From the NCBI GenBank assembly GCA_040414675.1, contig JBEDUN010000061.1, forward strand, positions 5,320 to 69,319: a stretch of 64,000 nucleotides of DNA. The letters are read 5' to 3'. Below, in pieces: positions 1 through 9,093 of this stretch. Each line of letters opens with the position of its first letter. Positions within the stretch are counted from its first letter, which is position 1. Both the position numbers and the translations under genes were made by a program. The notes below the pieces were generated by a model, which saw only the letters and a program-made list of their open reading frames with translations, was not told where the DNA came from and did not search any database. The stretch comes from JARBAU01 sp040414675. GTDB taxonomy: Archaea > Thermoproteota > Nitrososphaeria > Nitrososphaerales > Nitrososphaeraceae.

Positions 1-285
1 TAGCAGCTGGATTAGCGAGGAGTGTCAACAGGAATGACCAATGCTGCTGTCCCAGAGTGTCGGTGTAGTAGTTGTTAGATAATAACCATAGCAAAGATTA
101 GATTTCAAAGGTTAGTACGTTTACTTCATGGTGAAGAAGTCGGAGGCGAACTCAACTTATAAACTATGGCCTGATGACAAAGAGGATTTGGCTAAAGTTA
201 ATTGGTATGCAACGAGTTTATTACCTTGCTTTATTGGCATGGTCACTCACTAAGTATTACATGATGATATCTAATAAACTTAGTC

Positions 286-1365
286 TTGTATAGTGATGAT
301 GTTTATAATCCAAAATTATGCAAATTATACAAAGATTTATTAGTAATACTTAGTCATATCAAGTTAAGAAATGATGATGATTCTTACAGACCAAGTAAGG
401 AAAAATATTCATTGAAAAATCCTTTCAAAAAATCATATAACAATAAGACACCTGAAGGGGAACCTCTTGAAAATGTAGGATCAGACTCATTTCGGGGGTC
501 TAAAAAATTATTAATTATTGCGGCTATAGCCACATTTATCATTATTATTATAGTGATGTCTGAATCAGTGGTTATAGTACAAGCAGGACATAGAGGAGTT
601 GTATTGTATGTAGGTGCGGTAGAAAACAGAGTATTAGGAGAAGGTGTGCATTTCATAGTACCATTTGCAGAGCAAGTAGTACCAATGGAAGTTCGCACTT
701 TGAAATATCAGGCCGAGGCAACTGCTGCATCTAACGATTTACAACAAGTACAAACTGTGATAGCATTGAATTACCATCTAGATCCTGCTAATGTAAATAA
801 GGTTTACCAACAGTTGGGTCCAGACTATGCAGATAGAGTAATTGCACCTACAATACAAGAATCAGTTAAAGCAAGTGTGGCGAAATACAACGCTGAAGAG
901 TTAATCACAAAAAGAGAGACCGTTAAGGGTGTTATAGCAAACGCAATAAGAAATTCCTTGTCTGCGAAAGATATGATAGTAGAGACTATATTTATTACTG
1001 ATTTTCAGTTCTCGCCAGCATTCTCTAGCCAAGTTGAAGATAAAGTGGTGGCTTATCAAAAGTACTTGACCGAATTGAATAATTTAAGAGGAATTAAAGT
1101 GGTGGCTAACCAAACAGTTGTACAGGCTCAAGCACAGGCAAGAGCAAATATAGCAAAGGCTGATGGAGAATCACAAGCAATCAGAATCATTACATCACAG
1201 TTAAGACAAGACCCACAATATCTTTCATGGCAGGCAATCAATAAGTGGAATGGACAAATGCCATATTCTTTTGGAGGTCAAGGAGCACTCCCATTCTTCC
1301 AATTACCACAATCACAACCTAGATCATCATCAGTATCTGGATCACAACAAAATCTGACCAAATAG
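286..1365 (+). CDS. SPFH/prohibitin-family membrane protein
   Basis: A 359-residue SPFH (stomatin/prohibitin) protein that probably forms oligomeric scaffolds on the inner face of the membrane. An extended, charged and Asn/Lys-rich N-terminus of about 73 residues precedes one membrane segment (about residues 74-92, rich in Ile). The SPFH domain follows: GHRGVVLYVG, then an Ala/Gln-rich coiled stretch (VVQAQAQARANIAKADGESQA) typical of prohibitins, and a Pro/Gln/Ser-rich tail. The TTG start is the only usable start before the membrane segment; the next in-frame Met lies inside the helix. The long N-terminal extension is unusual for prohibitins, so an internal start cannot be excluded. It stands alone, with decayed DNA downstream. 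Confidence 0.85.
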   Translation: MYSDDVYNPKLCKLYKDLLVILSHIKLRNDDDSYRPSKEKYSLKNPFKKSYNNKTPEGEPLENVGSDSFRGSKKLLIIAAIATFIIIIIVMSESVVIVQAGHRGVVLYVGAVENRVLGEGVHFIVPFAEQVVPMEVRTLKYQAEATAASNDLQQVQTVIALNYHLDPANVNKVYQQLGPDYADRVIAPTIQESVKASVAKYNAEELITKRETVKGVIANAIRNSLSAKDMIVETIFITDFQFSPAFSSQVEDKVVAYQKYLTELNNLRGIKVVANQTVVQAQAQARANIAKADGESQAIRIITSQLRQDPQYLSWQAINKWNGQMPYSFGGQGALPFFQLPQSQPRSSSVSGSQQNLTK

Positions 1366-1827
1366 GGACTAGAAGTTATGCAAAATTGATCGGAAATATT
1401 TAGTATTTTTGCTTGGTCTAGCAGTACACACATACCCCAGTACTGCTATCTTGTGGGTTCTGGGTGCAAGTGTAACGGATGATATATCAAGTTAGTCGGT
1501 TATCGCTACTCAGTTAACTATTATTAGTCTAACAAACTTGGATTGTTATTAATTATATACGTGACTCTTTCTATTAAGGATTATGTATAGCTATGTGTGG
1601 TTATACATTATATGCTAGCTAGATCTACAGTAACAGACTATACCCTACACCATCAAAGACAGAAGGAGATTACTTTTTAGAGACATCATTACAATGCAAT
1701 GACGATTTCAGAGCGGGTATTAGTGTGTGTAGTCCACTGGTATCAGTAGGTATCTTGTTCGAGATATTCTGCATTACTTGACTAGGTAAATCACAGTATC
1801 TGAATCAAAAGGACTTATCATTTGTAA
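1366..1827. other. Intergenic stretch without a recognised gene
   Basis: AT-rich DNA with stops in all frames. I see no gene, RNA or repeat that I can support. It leads into the decayed strip at 1.8-5 kb. Confidence 0.5.
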
Positions 1828-1989
1828 AGTACCAAAAAAGAGAAGATCATAAGGATTACATACAATGAAGCAAGAGAGCATGGAGGAATTAATGGCCTCA
1901 CTCCATCAGAGATGTTTCTACAAAGATTAATTACTTCGACCATTCATACCAAGAATAAGCAGCAAAGTGTAACCCATGTAGGTAATTAG
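1828..1989 (+). pseudogene. Remnant of a transposase integrase core (C-terminal end)
   Basis: A 53-codon open stretch without a start codon. It reads RITYNEAREHGGINGLTPSE and onwards, which resembles the end of DDE integrase cores of IS3/IS481-type transposases (YN..R.H..LGGLTP.E). Stops close it on both sides, and nothing upstream in this frame continues the family. It is best taken as a scrap of an old insertion sequence. No terminal inverted repeats were found. The family call rests on one short motif. Confidence 0.4.
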
Positions 1990-2078
1990 AAATGTAACCT
2001 ATCTGTGTAATTGCAACAATTAAGAATACTCGAGATTATTTTATTTAGCAGTAGAATTGGAGGCTTGCTGTCCGGCTG

Positions 2079-2576
2079 CTATATGAGGGACCAAAAAAAT
2101 AGATATAAGAAATCTTGGAGTGACGGATCTGGGGCATGCGCATGTTGCTCTATCCTCGGATCTTGTGCAGGTTGGCCAGCACATGGTCCTGTGCATACAC
2201 GGAAAAGACGACGAACCAGAGATGGGTGTTGCATAATGAATGTCTGGGCGACAAACCCTCAAATCGAAAAGCCAAGAACATCAATTTGCTAAAGACCTAG
2301 TGCAACCACGAAATCAGCCGCATGCTCAGCCATTGCATCGATGGTATTCGGCGTCTTCCCACTAGTACTGGCGACTCCTGCATTGTTGAAGAGGATCACA
2401 GGCCGACCACTGGCAAATCCATCTGTTACGTTGGGATCCCAATTGTCCATCCCGCCACGGAAATGCTACATAAATAAAAATGGCACTCCAGTTTCAATTT
2501 CGAACCGTCGATATGCAAAATGAATTCCATTCGTTTCGGCGGACTGCGTAGAGGCTGTCAGATGGGTATGTATCAT
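2079..2576 (-). pseudogene. Alpha/beta hydrolase pseudogene with four in-frame stops
   Basis: Read on the minus strand from the ATG at 2576, one continuous frame gives IHFAYRRFEIETGVPFLFM, stop, HFRGGMDNWDPNVTDGF, GRPVILFNNAGVAS, GLGL-type helix, stop, QIDVLGFSI, stop, GFVAQTFIMQHPSLVRR and CTGP. This is the N-terminal two thirds of an alpha/beta hydrolase (haloperoxidase/esterase type). The stops are TAG at 2466-2468, TAG at 2289-2291, TGA at 2259-2261 and TAG at 2079-2081. The third replaces the last Gly of the GxSxG nucleophile elbow (GGA to TGA). No frameshift is needed to follow the homology. The C-terminal third (cap and catalytic His region) is missing. G+C is higher than in the surroundings. 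The family is clear; the gene is dead. Confidence 0.8.
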
Positions 2577-2892
2577 AGTCGGGGATTCCCCCTCCAATTC
2601 TGTTCGGCTGTAGTTGGCATTCACTGTTTTACTATTCATACCCGTAATAAGTAGCCGCAAATAAATAAATTAGAATGTTACCATGTGGTAATAACCAATT
2701 TAATATTTCAACTATTAAAAATTGCAGAATAGATTAACATCTCAGTTCGTCTAGCAAATGTAACAGTAGCATGAAAAATCTCTGCGGAATCATTTGAAAT
2801 ATCATTCTCTGAAGAAAAAGAATTTGTTTCAGAAGCAGATGAAATATCTACCTCTGATACTAATTCATGATAGTTTAGATACTTGCCTGGTT

Positions 2893-3111
2893 TTACTTTG
2901 TTGCGTTACCTGAAGTAGAATTACCTGGAGGTGCTGGGCCCGTCGAGCTAGCACTACCACCTGGCGGAGGGCTATTCATAGGTGTTCCACCGTAGCTTTG
3001 CGCATGCACGGACTGAATCGTTAATGTATTTCCAGACATGGTAGCTGATATTCCAACTGTCAATGATGCTACAATCATTGCAAAAAAGATTACCTTTGTT
3101 TTTGTTATCAT
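2893..3111 (-). CDS. Small secreted Pro/Gly/Ser-rich protein
   Basis: A short exported protein of unknown function. A signal peptide (MITKTKVIFFAMIVASLTVG...) is followed by a low-complexity tail rich in Pro, Gly, Ser, Thr and Asn. I place the start at the ATG at 3111 rather than the Met seven codons upstream, because a good TATA box (CTTATAAAAA on the minus strand, 3132-3142) lies about 26 bp before it, giving a leaderless transcript. The upstream Met at 3132 would fall against the TATA box itself. Such short secreted tails are common in Nitrososphaerales, and no family can be named. Confidence 0.6.
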   Translation of the reverse strand: MITKTKVIFFAMIVASLTVGISATMSGNTLTIQSVHAQSYGGTPMNSPPPGGSASSTGPAPPGNSTSGNATK

Positions 3112-3131
3112 TTTAGATTGAATAGGAAACA

Positions 3132-3142
3132 TTTTTTATAAG
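3132..3142 (-). promoter_or_regulatory. Archaeal TATA box for the 3111 gene
   Basis: CTTATAAAAAA on the minus strand, centred about 26 bp upstream of the ATG at 3111, which is the spacing expected for a leaderless archaeal transcript. Confidence 0.5.
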
Positions 3143-3295
3143 TACTTGTTATAGAGAATTTTCAAAAAACTCGAATTAATTATAGGAATATATATTATCT
3201 CTAATTTGTATTACACATCAAATACATCATATGCATGTAATACTGTAAAACTCCTCTAATTTAGTTTGCTAGATAACTTAGAATATTGGTATAAA

Positions 3296-3559
3296 TCAGG
3301 TCAGCGCTTTAGATCCTGACTTTTTTTGAAGTTGGATGATGAAATTTTCTAACATGTCCAAGTCTAAAAATGCATCCAGATATTAACCAACTACGTGGTA
3401 TCCATTCCTGAGAGCAGCGAACATGGCTAGTGATTTCTTCGCATTCATGTGAGGTCATACATGATGTTATATAGGTCTTGTGACAAATGGAGTAACGGTT
3501 CTTTTGCCGTCAATCATGAAAGTTACTTCCTGTGATATCGTTGCTGCTCTATATTTCAT
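3296..3559 (-). pseudogene. Unknown gene disrupted by three in-frame stops
   Basis: From the ATG at 3559 one frame of 88 codons reads protein-like sequence interrupted by TAA (codon 31), TGA (codon 35) and TAA (codon 59), ending at TGA 3296-3298. Between stops it gives ISQEVTFMIDGKRTVTPFVT, NAKKSLAMFAALRNGYHVVG and YLDAFLDLDMLENFIIQLQK, which have the composition of a folded soluble protein. I do not recognise the family. The steady frame despite three stops argues for an inactivated gene rather than chance, but no homologue was available to prove it. Confidence 0.4.
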
Positions 3560-3879
3560 TGGTAGATTTCGCTAATTTGTCAGAGAAGGAAGCCATGGTA
3601 GTCCAATTCTATGCATATTAGAAAAAAGATCATGAAATTAATTGACAGCTATCTCTATATTCTATTTGTTATCACATATGCTTTAGGCAAAAAACTTCGG
3701 CATAAATGGAATATTAGTCTTTAGCGATATTATGGCTTCGATAAGAAATTACTGAACGCAGCTTTTCCCAAATGGTCTTATCAGGTTTACGCATTGCATT
3801 ATGATTAGTAATACAGATGTCCGATTCCGGAAGTAGGACTACCCCTAAGGATAAGTTCCATTGCTACCTTAGTAATGCT

Positions 3880-4247
3880 ATGCAAAAGATAGAACCTTCT
3901 GTAAAAAGTGCAAAGAATATCGTGATGGAGTGGATGCATGCTGTAGAGCGCGGGACTATCAATCGCTAAGAGGCATTGTGAGCAATAACATATCGTATAT
4001 AGGGCCTCTCAATTCGTTTAATAGTGCTGAACCATACTTGAAATATTTGGAACACCTGAACCTACCAAAATTTGAAATCAAAAAGGAATTTGCAGATAGT
4101 AATGATGTGTGCCTTCTGTACGAGTTACCAATTGGCAAGCCGCCAATAACTACCTTTGTGTGTGCGTGGTTTCATGTCAATGACAATGGGAAAATAAGCT
4201 CGATAAGGGTAATTTTCGATCCACGGCCATACATTCAACACAAGTAG
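3880..4247 (+). pseudogene. NTF2/SnoaL-like protein with one frameshift
   Basis: Two frames together make one NTF2/SnoaL-like protein. The first begins at the ATG at 3880 (MQKIEPSVKSAKNIVMEWMH, then AVERG) and ends at a stop near 3967. The second picks up at once with DYQSLRGIVSNNISYIGPL and runs to 4247. Adding one G to the GGG run near 3951 would join them as AVERGDYQSLRG, the usual start of a SnoaL-like fold (W.xAv.rgDy..L). The second frame could also start at the GTG at 3930 as a 105-residue protein lacking its first helix. A one-base deletion in a G run is also a typical sequencing error, so the gene may be intact in life. Confidence 0.6.
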
Positions 4248-4339
4248 TCAACGTTCAGGAAGGTCTTCTAGTGTAGCATTTACGTCGAACTAGGAGCTAC
4301 TCTTTCTTTTTTAGTGCACGAACATCATCATATTTAATC

Positions 4340-4890
4340 TTACTTTGAAAAGACTAATAATGTATCCTTGCTCTCGCCATTGCTTTCTCCTCTATCACAA
4401 ATCTGCAGTGCACTCGTAGCATAGTTAATAGTAGAAACAACTTTAGTCACATCAAATTTATGATCTATTATTGCTAGAGTACCTTTTATTTTGAGTACCC
4501 TATCAAGCTCTCTTATAATCTGATCAGGATTCTTAAAGTCATGAAGAACATAGAATAACAGAATGAAGTCTATAGATGCATTTGGTAATTTAGTATCGCA
4601 GTCAGTGAGTATTGCGTATATATTCTTGATCCTTTGCATATCTGCTTTTTTACTAATTTCTTTTATGGCTAAGGGATGAATATCTGTTGCATATACTTTT
4701 CCCGTAGATCCTACGAACTGTGCTGCTGGGATGGAATAACTCCTGATCCGGCACCAAAGTCAAGGACATTTGAGCCTGTTTGAATTCCTATTTGTTCAAG
4801 TATTTTAGGTGGGGGATTGAAATAATCACGAAATCGGAAGTATATGGACATAAACCTAAAACCAAGACTATTCATCGGTCTATCCATCAT
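4340..4890 (-). pseudogene. Class I SAM-dependent methyltransferase with one frameshift
   Basis: The minus strand from the ATG at 4887/4890 gives MDRPMNSLGF, then GIQTGSNVLDFGAGSG (motif I, the SAM-binding loop), and then loses frame. One base later in the other frame it continues SYSIPAAQFVGSTGKVYATD (motif II, acidic end), then IDFILLFYVLHDFKNPDQII, VLKIKGTLAIIDH and on to the stop at 4340. Restoring one A near 4740 (GGAAGTTATTCC) joins both halves into a methyltransferase of about 184 residues, a normal length for UbiE-like enzymes. Without repair only a 99-residue C-terminal half lacking the SAM loop can be made from an internal start at 4639. Confidence 0.65.
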
Positions 4891-5168
4891 GAGGATTGAA
4901 TATGACCATCATGAATTCAAACTTTCCTATAGCCGATCATATTCTATTATTCAAGGGCAATATCCAACAGTCCATCTATACTCACGTCTCATTTTCAGAG
5001 TTTATGATCTGGCATGTGACTATCATTATTAGATGCACCTCTCTGAGATAAGCCAACCAGACTTATCAGATATTGTAGTCTACGTTATAAATTGTTAAAT
5101 GAAACAAAATGCTTCAGCTAACATTCATTAATTATAATTATCTACAGATATCAGCATTTGTACTGTAG

Positions 5169-5333
5169 TCAGATTGCTTCTGAGCCGGTGAATCCATCAT
5201 AAGTACTGATAGTCTTATCCTTTATCGAGCTTAGATTAATTTTGTCTTCCATGTTCATAGCTAGTTTGATTGGTAACGTGAAGATGAGCAGGCACGTGTG
5301 CCTCATGATAGACACACTATCGTCTATCACCAT
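5169..5333 (-). CDS. Possible small protein (54 aa)
   Basis: ATG at 5333 to TGA at 5169 gives a 54-residue frame with alternating acidic and hydrophobic residues (MVIDDSVSIMRHT..., NLSSIKDKTISTYDGF). An AT-rich TATA-like stretch lies about 43 bp upstream. No family is recognised, and the rest of 4891-5569 holds nothing I can support. It could be a chance frame. Confidence 0.25.
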   Translation of the reverse strand: MVIDDSVSIMRHTCLLIFTLPIKLAMNMEDKINLSSIKDKTISTYDGFTGSEAI

Positions 5334-5569
5334 TCTGAGGCTACTGTCTATATCTAGGGTGCAACATTTTGATAATATTTAAAATGTGACATCTTACCTA
5401 TAGTGTTATAACGCTATTTCCAGGGGCTTATGTTGGATGTGTTAGAGTCTGAAGTGCTAACGAATCAGGTACTAACAGAACCAGACATATTGGCTCGTAT
5501 ATGGTAAAAAATGTTACACATATACAAAAAATTTCACTTACGATTTGTAGTCAAAATGAGCAATTAGCA

Positions 5570-7504
5570 TTACTCGAACGTTCGGTGGTGTGCTGCTTTG
5601 ACATGCGATTGTAGAAAATCTGCTAGTGGTCCACTGATTTCTTTGATATTTTGTTTAAACAGTGTCATTTCCTCTCCGTTAGGTACTATCTTTCCTCTCT
5701 TTGTACAGTAAATATTTACCTTCCAACTTTCATCATCAAGCCTTGGAAAGTCTGACCTATAATGAGCTCCTCTACTTTCTTCCCGCATCAATGCACTTCT
5801 AATCGTGGCCTCACAAGCAATAAGTGATGATTTCACTTGCAAAGTTAGAACAATATTTTCAATATTATCATTATCAACTGCAAAACTGGACTCTAAATCA
5901 ATATTGTGTCTCTTAGAATAAAACTCGTCCTTTAGTTCTGAAATTCGCTTTAATCCGTCTTGAAGCCTAGCTTGCTCTTTTACTATTCCTGCATTTTGTA
6001 TCATCAAATTTTGTAACTCATTGCGGAACTTTATCGGCTCTTCTATTACGAAGATCCCTTCGTAGTTATTATTATCAGTATTAAATCCATATTTTTGGTT
6101 TACAAGACTGGATTTTAGCTGTGATCCTGCGTCTTTGGTTTTCTCTGTACTTACTTTCGTTTCTTGCAATGCTAATTTTGCTGCTTTATCACCAGCAATT
6201 TTTCCAAAAACAACTGTGTCTAGCAAGCTATTTCCACCTAAACGATTAGCACCATGAATCTGACCTATTACTTCTCCAACTGCGAATAAGCCCTTGACAC
6301 GAGTTTGACAGTTTTTATCTACAGCTACCCCACCCATAGAATAATGTGCAGTAGGTCCAACTTCCATTTTCTCTTTTGAAATATCGATACCGTCAAATTT
6401 TTGGAATTGCTCATACATAGTAGTAAGTCTTTCTTGAATTACTTCCTTTCGTAGGTGAGTTACATCTAACCAGACTCCACCATGTTCTGTGCCTCGTCCA
6501 GAGATTATTTCATTATAATTAGCGCGGGCCACTACATCACGTGGCCCTAGCTCCATTCTTTCAGGATCGTAATTTTTCATAAACCTCTCACCTTTTGAGT
6601 TTAGCAGAATACCTCCTTCTCCACGTATTGCTTCAGTAGCCAAAGTACCCACTGCCTCCTCTGGCCAAACCATTCCAGTAGGATGAAACTGCACCATTTC
6701 CATATCTACTAAATCTACTCCTGCTTCATATGCTAGAGATATACCCTCCCCATAGTTTTCAAAAATTCTCGAACTACTTACTGCATAAACTCGAGTATAT
6801 CCTCCAGTCGCTAAGATTAAAGACTTGCATTCAAATTTAGCTAATTCTTTTTTTATGATATCTATTCCAAATGCTCCATTGATTTGTTTTCGTCCTTTTA
6901 CTTCTTGTTGTTCATTTGTCTCTTGGTCTTCAGGCTGTGCTGCAGATCCTTCTCTAGTTGCATCATCATCATTAACATTTGTTTCTAGCAATAACTCTGT
7001 GATGTAAACATTGTCTATCATTTTGATTTTCCTCTGATTTACCTGCTCCATTAAAATACGAACTATTTCTTGGCCAGTCCAATCTTGGTAAAATACCGTC
7101 CTTCTATACGTGTGAGCTCCAAAAAATCGCTGTGTTAATCTACCGTCTTTTTCTCTGTGAAACCTGGCACCCCAGCCTACCAATTCATTTATGGCATCCG
7201 GTGCATTTTTGCAAAGTATCTCAACTCTTTCATAATCAGCAAGAAATTCGCCTTCTCTAAGAGTATCAGCCGCATGTATCACCCAGTTATCTTCGTGGTC
7301 CATAGTGCCAAGAGCTGCATTGATGCCGCCTCTTGCAAGTGTTGTATGTGGATCACCTGTTTTGCTTTTACTAATTATAAGAACATTAGCACCTGCATCA
7401 TGGGCTTCAATTGCAGCTCTAAGACCAGCAGAGCCGCCCCCTATAATCAAAACATCACAAGTGTAATTCGATTGTTGTCGTTGTTGTTGTTGCTCTTTCA
7501 TCAT
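5570..7504 (-). CDS. sdhA: Succinate dehydrogenase/fumarate reductase flavoprotein subunit (SdhA-like)
   Basis: A 644-residue FAD enzyme of the SdhA/FrdA/NadB family, which oxidises succinate or reduces fumarate. The dinucleotide motif IIGGGSAGLRAAIEA spans about residues 20-34, followed by HTTLARGGINAALG at the flavin-linking region (His53), the RGEGGILLNSKGERFM and HPTGMVWPEEA capping-domain motifs, the active-site HYSMGGV, and the GEVIGQIHGANRLGGNSLLD FAD loop. The C-terminal part ends with the SdhA-type SRGAHYRSDFPRLDDESW. A low-complexity insert rich in Glu, Gln and Asp (about residues 175-205) is unusual. The ATG at 7504 or the Met next to it starts the protein. No SdhB, SdhC or SdhD gene lies nearby, so this copy is orphaned. 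L-aspartate oxidase is the main alternative, but the C-terminal helical domain favours SdhA. Confidence 0.85.
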   Translation of the reverse strand: MMKEQQQQRQQSNYTCDVLIIGGGSAGLRAAIEAHDAGANVLIISKSKTGDPHTTLARGGINAALGTMDHEDNWVIHAADTLREGEFLADYERVEILCKNAPDAINELVGWGARFHREKDGRLTQRFFGAHTYRRTVFYQDWTGQEIVRILMEQVNQRKIKMIDNVYITELLLETNVNDDDATREGSAAQPEDQETNEQQEVKGRKQINGAFGIDIIKKELAKFECKSLILATGGYTRVYAVSSSRIFENYGEGISLAYEAGVDLVDMEMVQFHPTGMVWPEEAVGTLATEAIRGEGGILLNSKGERFMKNYDPERMELGPRDVVARANYNEIISGRGTEHGGVWLDVTHLRKEVIQERLTTMYEQFQKFDGIDISKEKMEVGPTAHYSMGGVAVDKNCQTRVKGLFAVGEVIGQIHGANRLGGNSLLDTVVFGKIAGDKAAKLALQETKVSTEKTKDAGSQLKSSLVNQKYGFNTDNNNYEGIFVIEEPIKFRNELQNLMIQNAGIVKEQARLQDGLKRISELKDEFYSKRHNIDLESSFAVDNDNIENIVLTLQVKSSLIACEATIRSALMREESRGAHYRSDFPRLDDESWKVNIYCTKRGKIVPNGEEMTLFKQNIKEISGPLADFLQSHVKAAHHRTFE

Positions 7505-7978
7505 GTGTTCATCTATTCTATTATAGAATTAAATGCAATAAATGTGATCTGCTTAGTAATAGGTATCATATTTATCGAATGCTTGAAAAAATGATGATTA
7601 TGATCATGCTTCATTTAAAGAAATATGGTCATACTTTGAAGTATTGCGATTTTAAATAAATAGTAATCGGTCAATGTGACGGGCGCGCTTTATAATCTAG
7701 AGATAAGGACTGGCAGGATTGGTAAGTGAGAGGATTTCGCTAACCAGCAATTGTGATTTAATGACTTGTGATCTATCCATAATAAACAGAATGAGGATAG
7801 ACGTAGGGATCATAGACCGTATACTATTTTTCATACATATTGAAAATATGAGATGTTGATTATGCGTTAGGCAAAATTCGAATTATAAGGACTGAAGCTA
7901 TTCGAACAGCTTTTGAAAAATTGACATATACATGTTATTAATTAGAATTAAAATAAGATTATCGGGGAAAATGCTCTT
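7505..7978. other. Intergenic stretch without a recognised gene
   Basis: AT-rich spacer between two minus-strand genes. I see no gene, RNA or repeat here beyond likely promoter sequence for the SdhA-like gene. Confidence 0.5.
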
Positions 7979-8863
7979 CTAAATATACACATTCTCCCAA
8001 ACCATTTTTGACAGCTTATTCAATGCATCTGATAGCGATTGTGAAGTACTATATAAAATAAGTGTGTGGTCGGCAGATTTCTGATCTGGCCAAAATCCTC
8101 CTGGACAGTATTTACATGTCGCATAATGAAAGTTAAAGGTGTCCAATATCTTAAATCCATTTTTTACAAATTGGTCTTTGTAATATCCAAGCCATCCAGG
8201 GTGTGTTCCACCATCATTATCTTTGTTATTTGCCACTTGATTTGTTGGAGTGTAAAATCCACCCATTATTAGATTTCCAACTGATTTTTGAGGATTAGAA
8301 GCTACAGTCAGATCACCTTTCATCCATGGATATTTTATGTCTTGTACTGTATAGTGTCCCACCGGTAAGACTTTTGCAGTCGAACTATTAGTATAGTCTA
8401 ATTTACCAGTTGTATAAACAATTTTGTTAGAACTATCCATAACATTTATCGTATGAGGATGGGGAGTATCCCATGGAGCATCGGCATCAAGAAAGACGAT
8501 AGCAGTACCTTGAGGGATAACAAGATTAGTCGGAATGTAGATGCCATTGCGATCACTAACGTGCTTCCAAGGTTGTGTAGCAGTATTTTCATGAGCTTCA
8601 TCTACAATATACCAAATGAACGTTCCAATTGAATGAGGAATGTTCATTGATTCTGTTTGATAAACCGATTGAGCATTAGGACCAGCGTTATTGATGGTAC
8701 TAGCAGTATTTGCCTTGTCCAGGGATTGTGTTGCAGCGAGTGTAGTTCTACCAAATGGCGATGAGCCACCGGTGATGAATGTAGTAGACAAAATCAAGAC
8801 CAGTAAGAATGATAATAATGATATTGAAAAGACAAAGCCAGTTTTACATTTTTGATTTCTCAT
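7979..8863 (-). CDS. Secreted cupredoxin-like protein with a degenerate copper site
   Basis: A 294-residue exported protein. A signal anchor (about residues 9-31) precedes a plastocyanin-like domain (about 75-190) and a C-terminal module (about 195-290). The cupredoxin signature is there: a strand with DTPHPHTINV (His135/137) and the terminal loop GHYTVQDIKYPWMKGDLTV. In a working type 1 site that loop reads YxxxCxxHPxM; here the Cys is Asp175 and the His is Tyr178, while Met181 stays. So electron transfer by a normal blue-copper centre is unlikely. The C-terminal module carries CKYC and is shared with the paralogue at 20540-21316, which has the same two losses. Start ATG 8863 gives a good signal sequence. 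Confidence 0.7.
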   Translation of the reverse strand: MRNQKCKTGFVFSISLLSFLLVLILSTTFITGGSSPFGRTTLAATQSLDKANTASTINNAGPNAQSVYQTESMNIPHSIGTFIWYIVDEAHENTATQPWKHVSDRNGIYIPTNLVIPQGTAIVFLDADAPWDTPHPHTINVMDSSNKIVYTTGKLDYTNSSTAKVLPVGHYTVQDIKYPWMKGDLTVASNPQKSVGNLIMGGFYTPTNQVANNKDNDGGTHPGWLGYYKDQFVKNGFKILDTFNFHYATCKYCPGGFWPDQKSADHTLILYSTSQSLSDALNKLSKMVWENVYI

Positions 8864-9093
8864 TATTGTTCACTCTTTTAATAGACGTTAAAGTACTTTG
8901 TGGAACATTGGACATGCTCTACCTCTAGAAATTAAAAACCAAAATTTAGAAAAGAAAATACAACTCACTTGTTAAAAGAATATAAAAAAAATGCAGCTGG
9001 TTTGCTTTCCCTATTGCCATGGACAGAGACCTCGCCTTCCTTTCTGCTGATACGAAATAAGATCAGCAAGCAAAGAAGTAAAGAAGACTACAC

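Noticed and set aside
1828..1989. Intact insertion sequence at 1.8 kb
   Set aside because: Only a C-terminal integrase motif remains and no terminal inverted repeats were found.
2011..2292. Plus-strand frame of 93 codons with many Cys
   Set aside because: It is the antisense shadow of the alpha/beta hydrolase pseudogene, which explains the raised G+C and the odd composition.
2079..2576. Stop-codon reassignment or pyrrolysine read-through to explain in-frame TAGs
   Set aside because: TAG, TGA and TAA all occur inside broken genes and all serve as normal stops of intact genes; no pyl genes are in the window.
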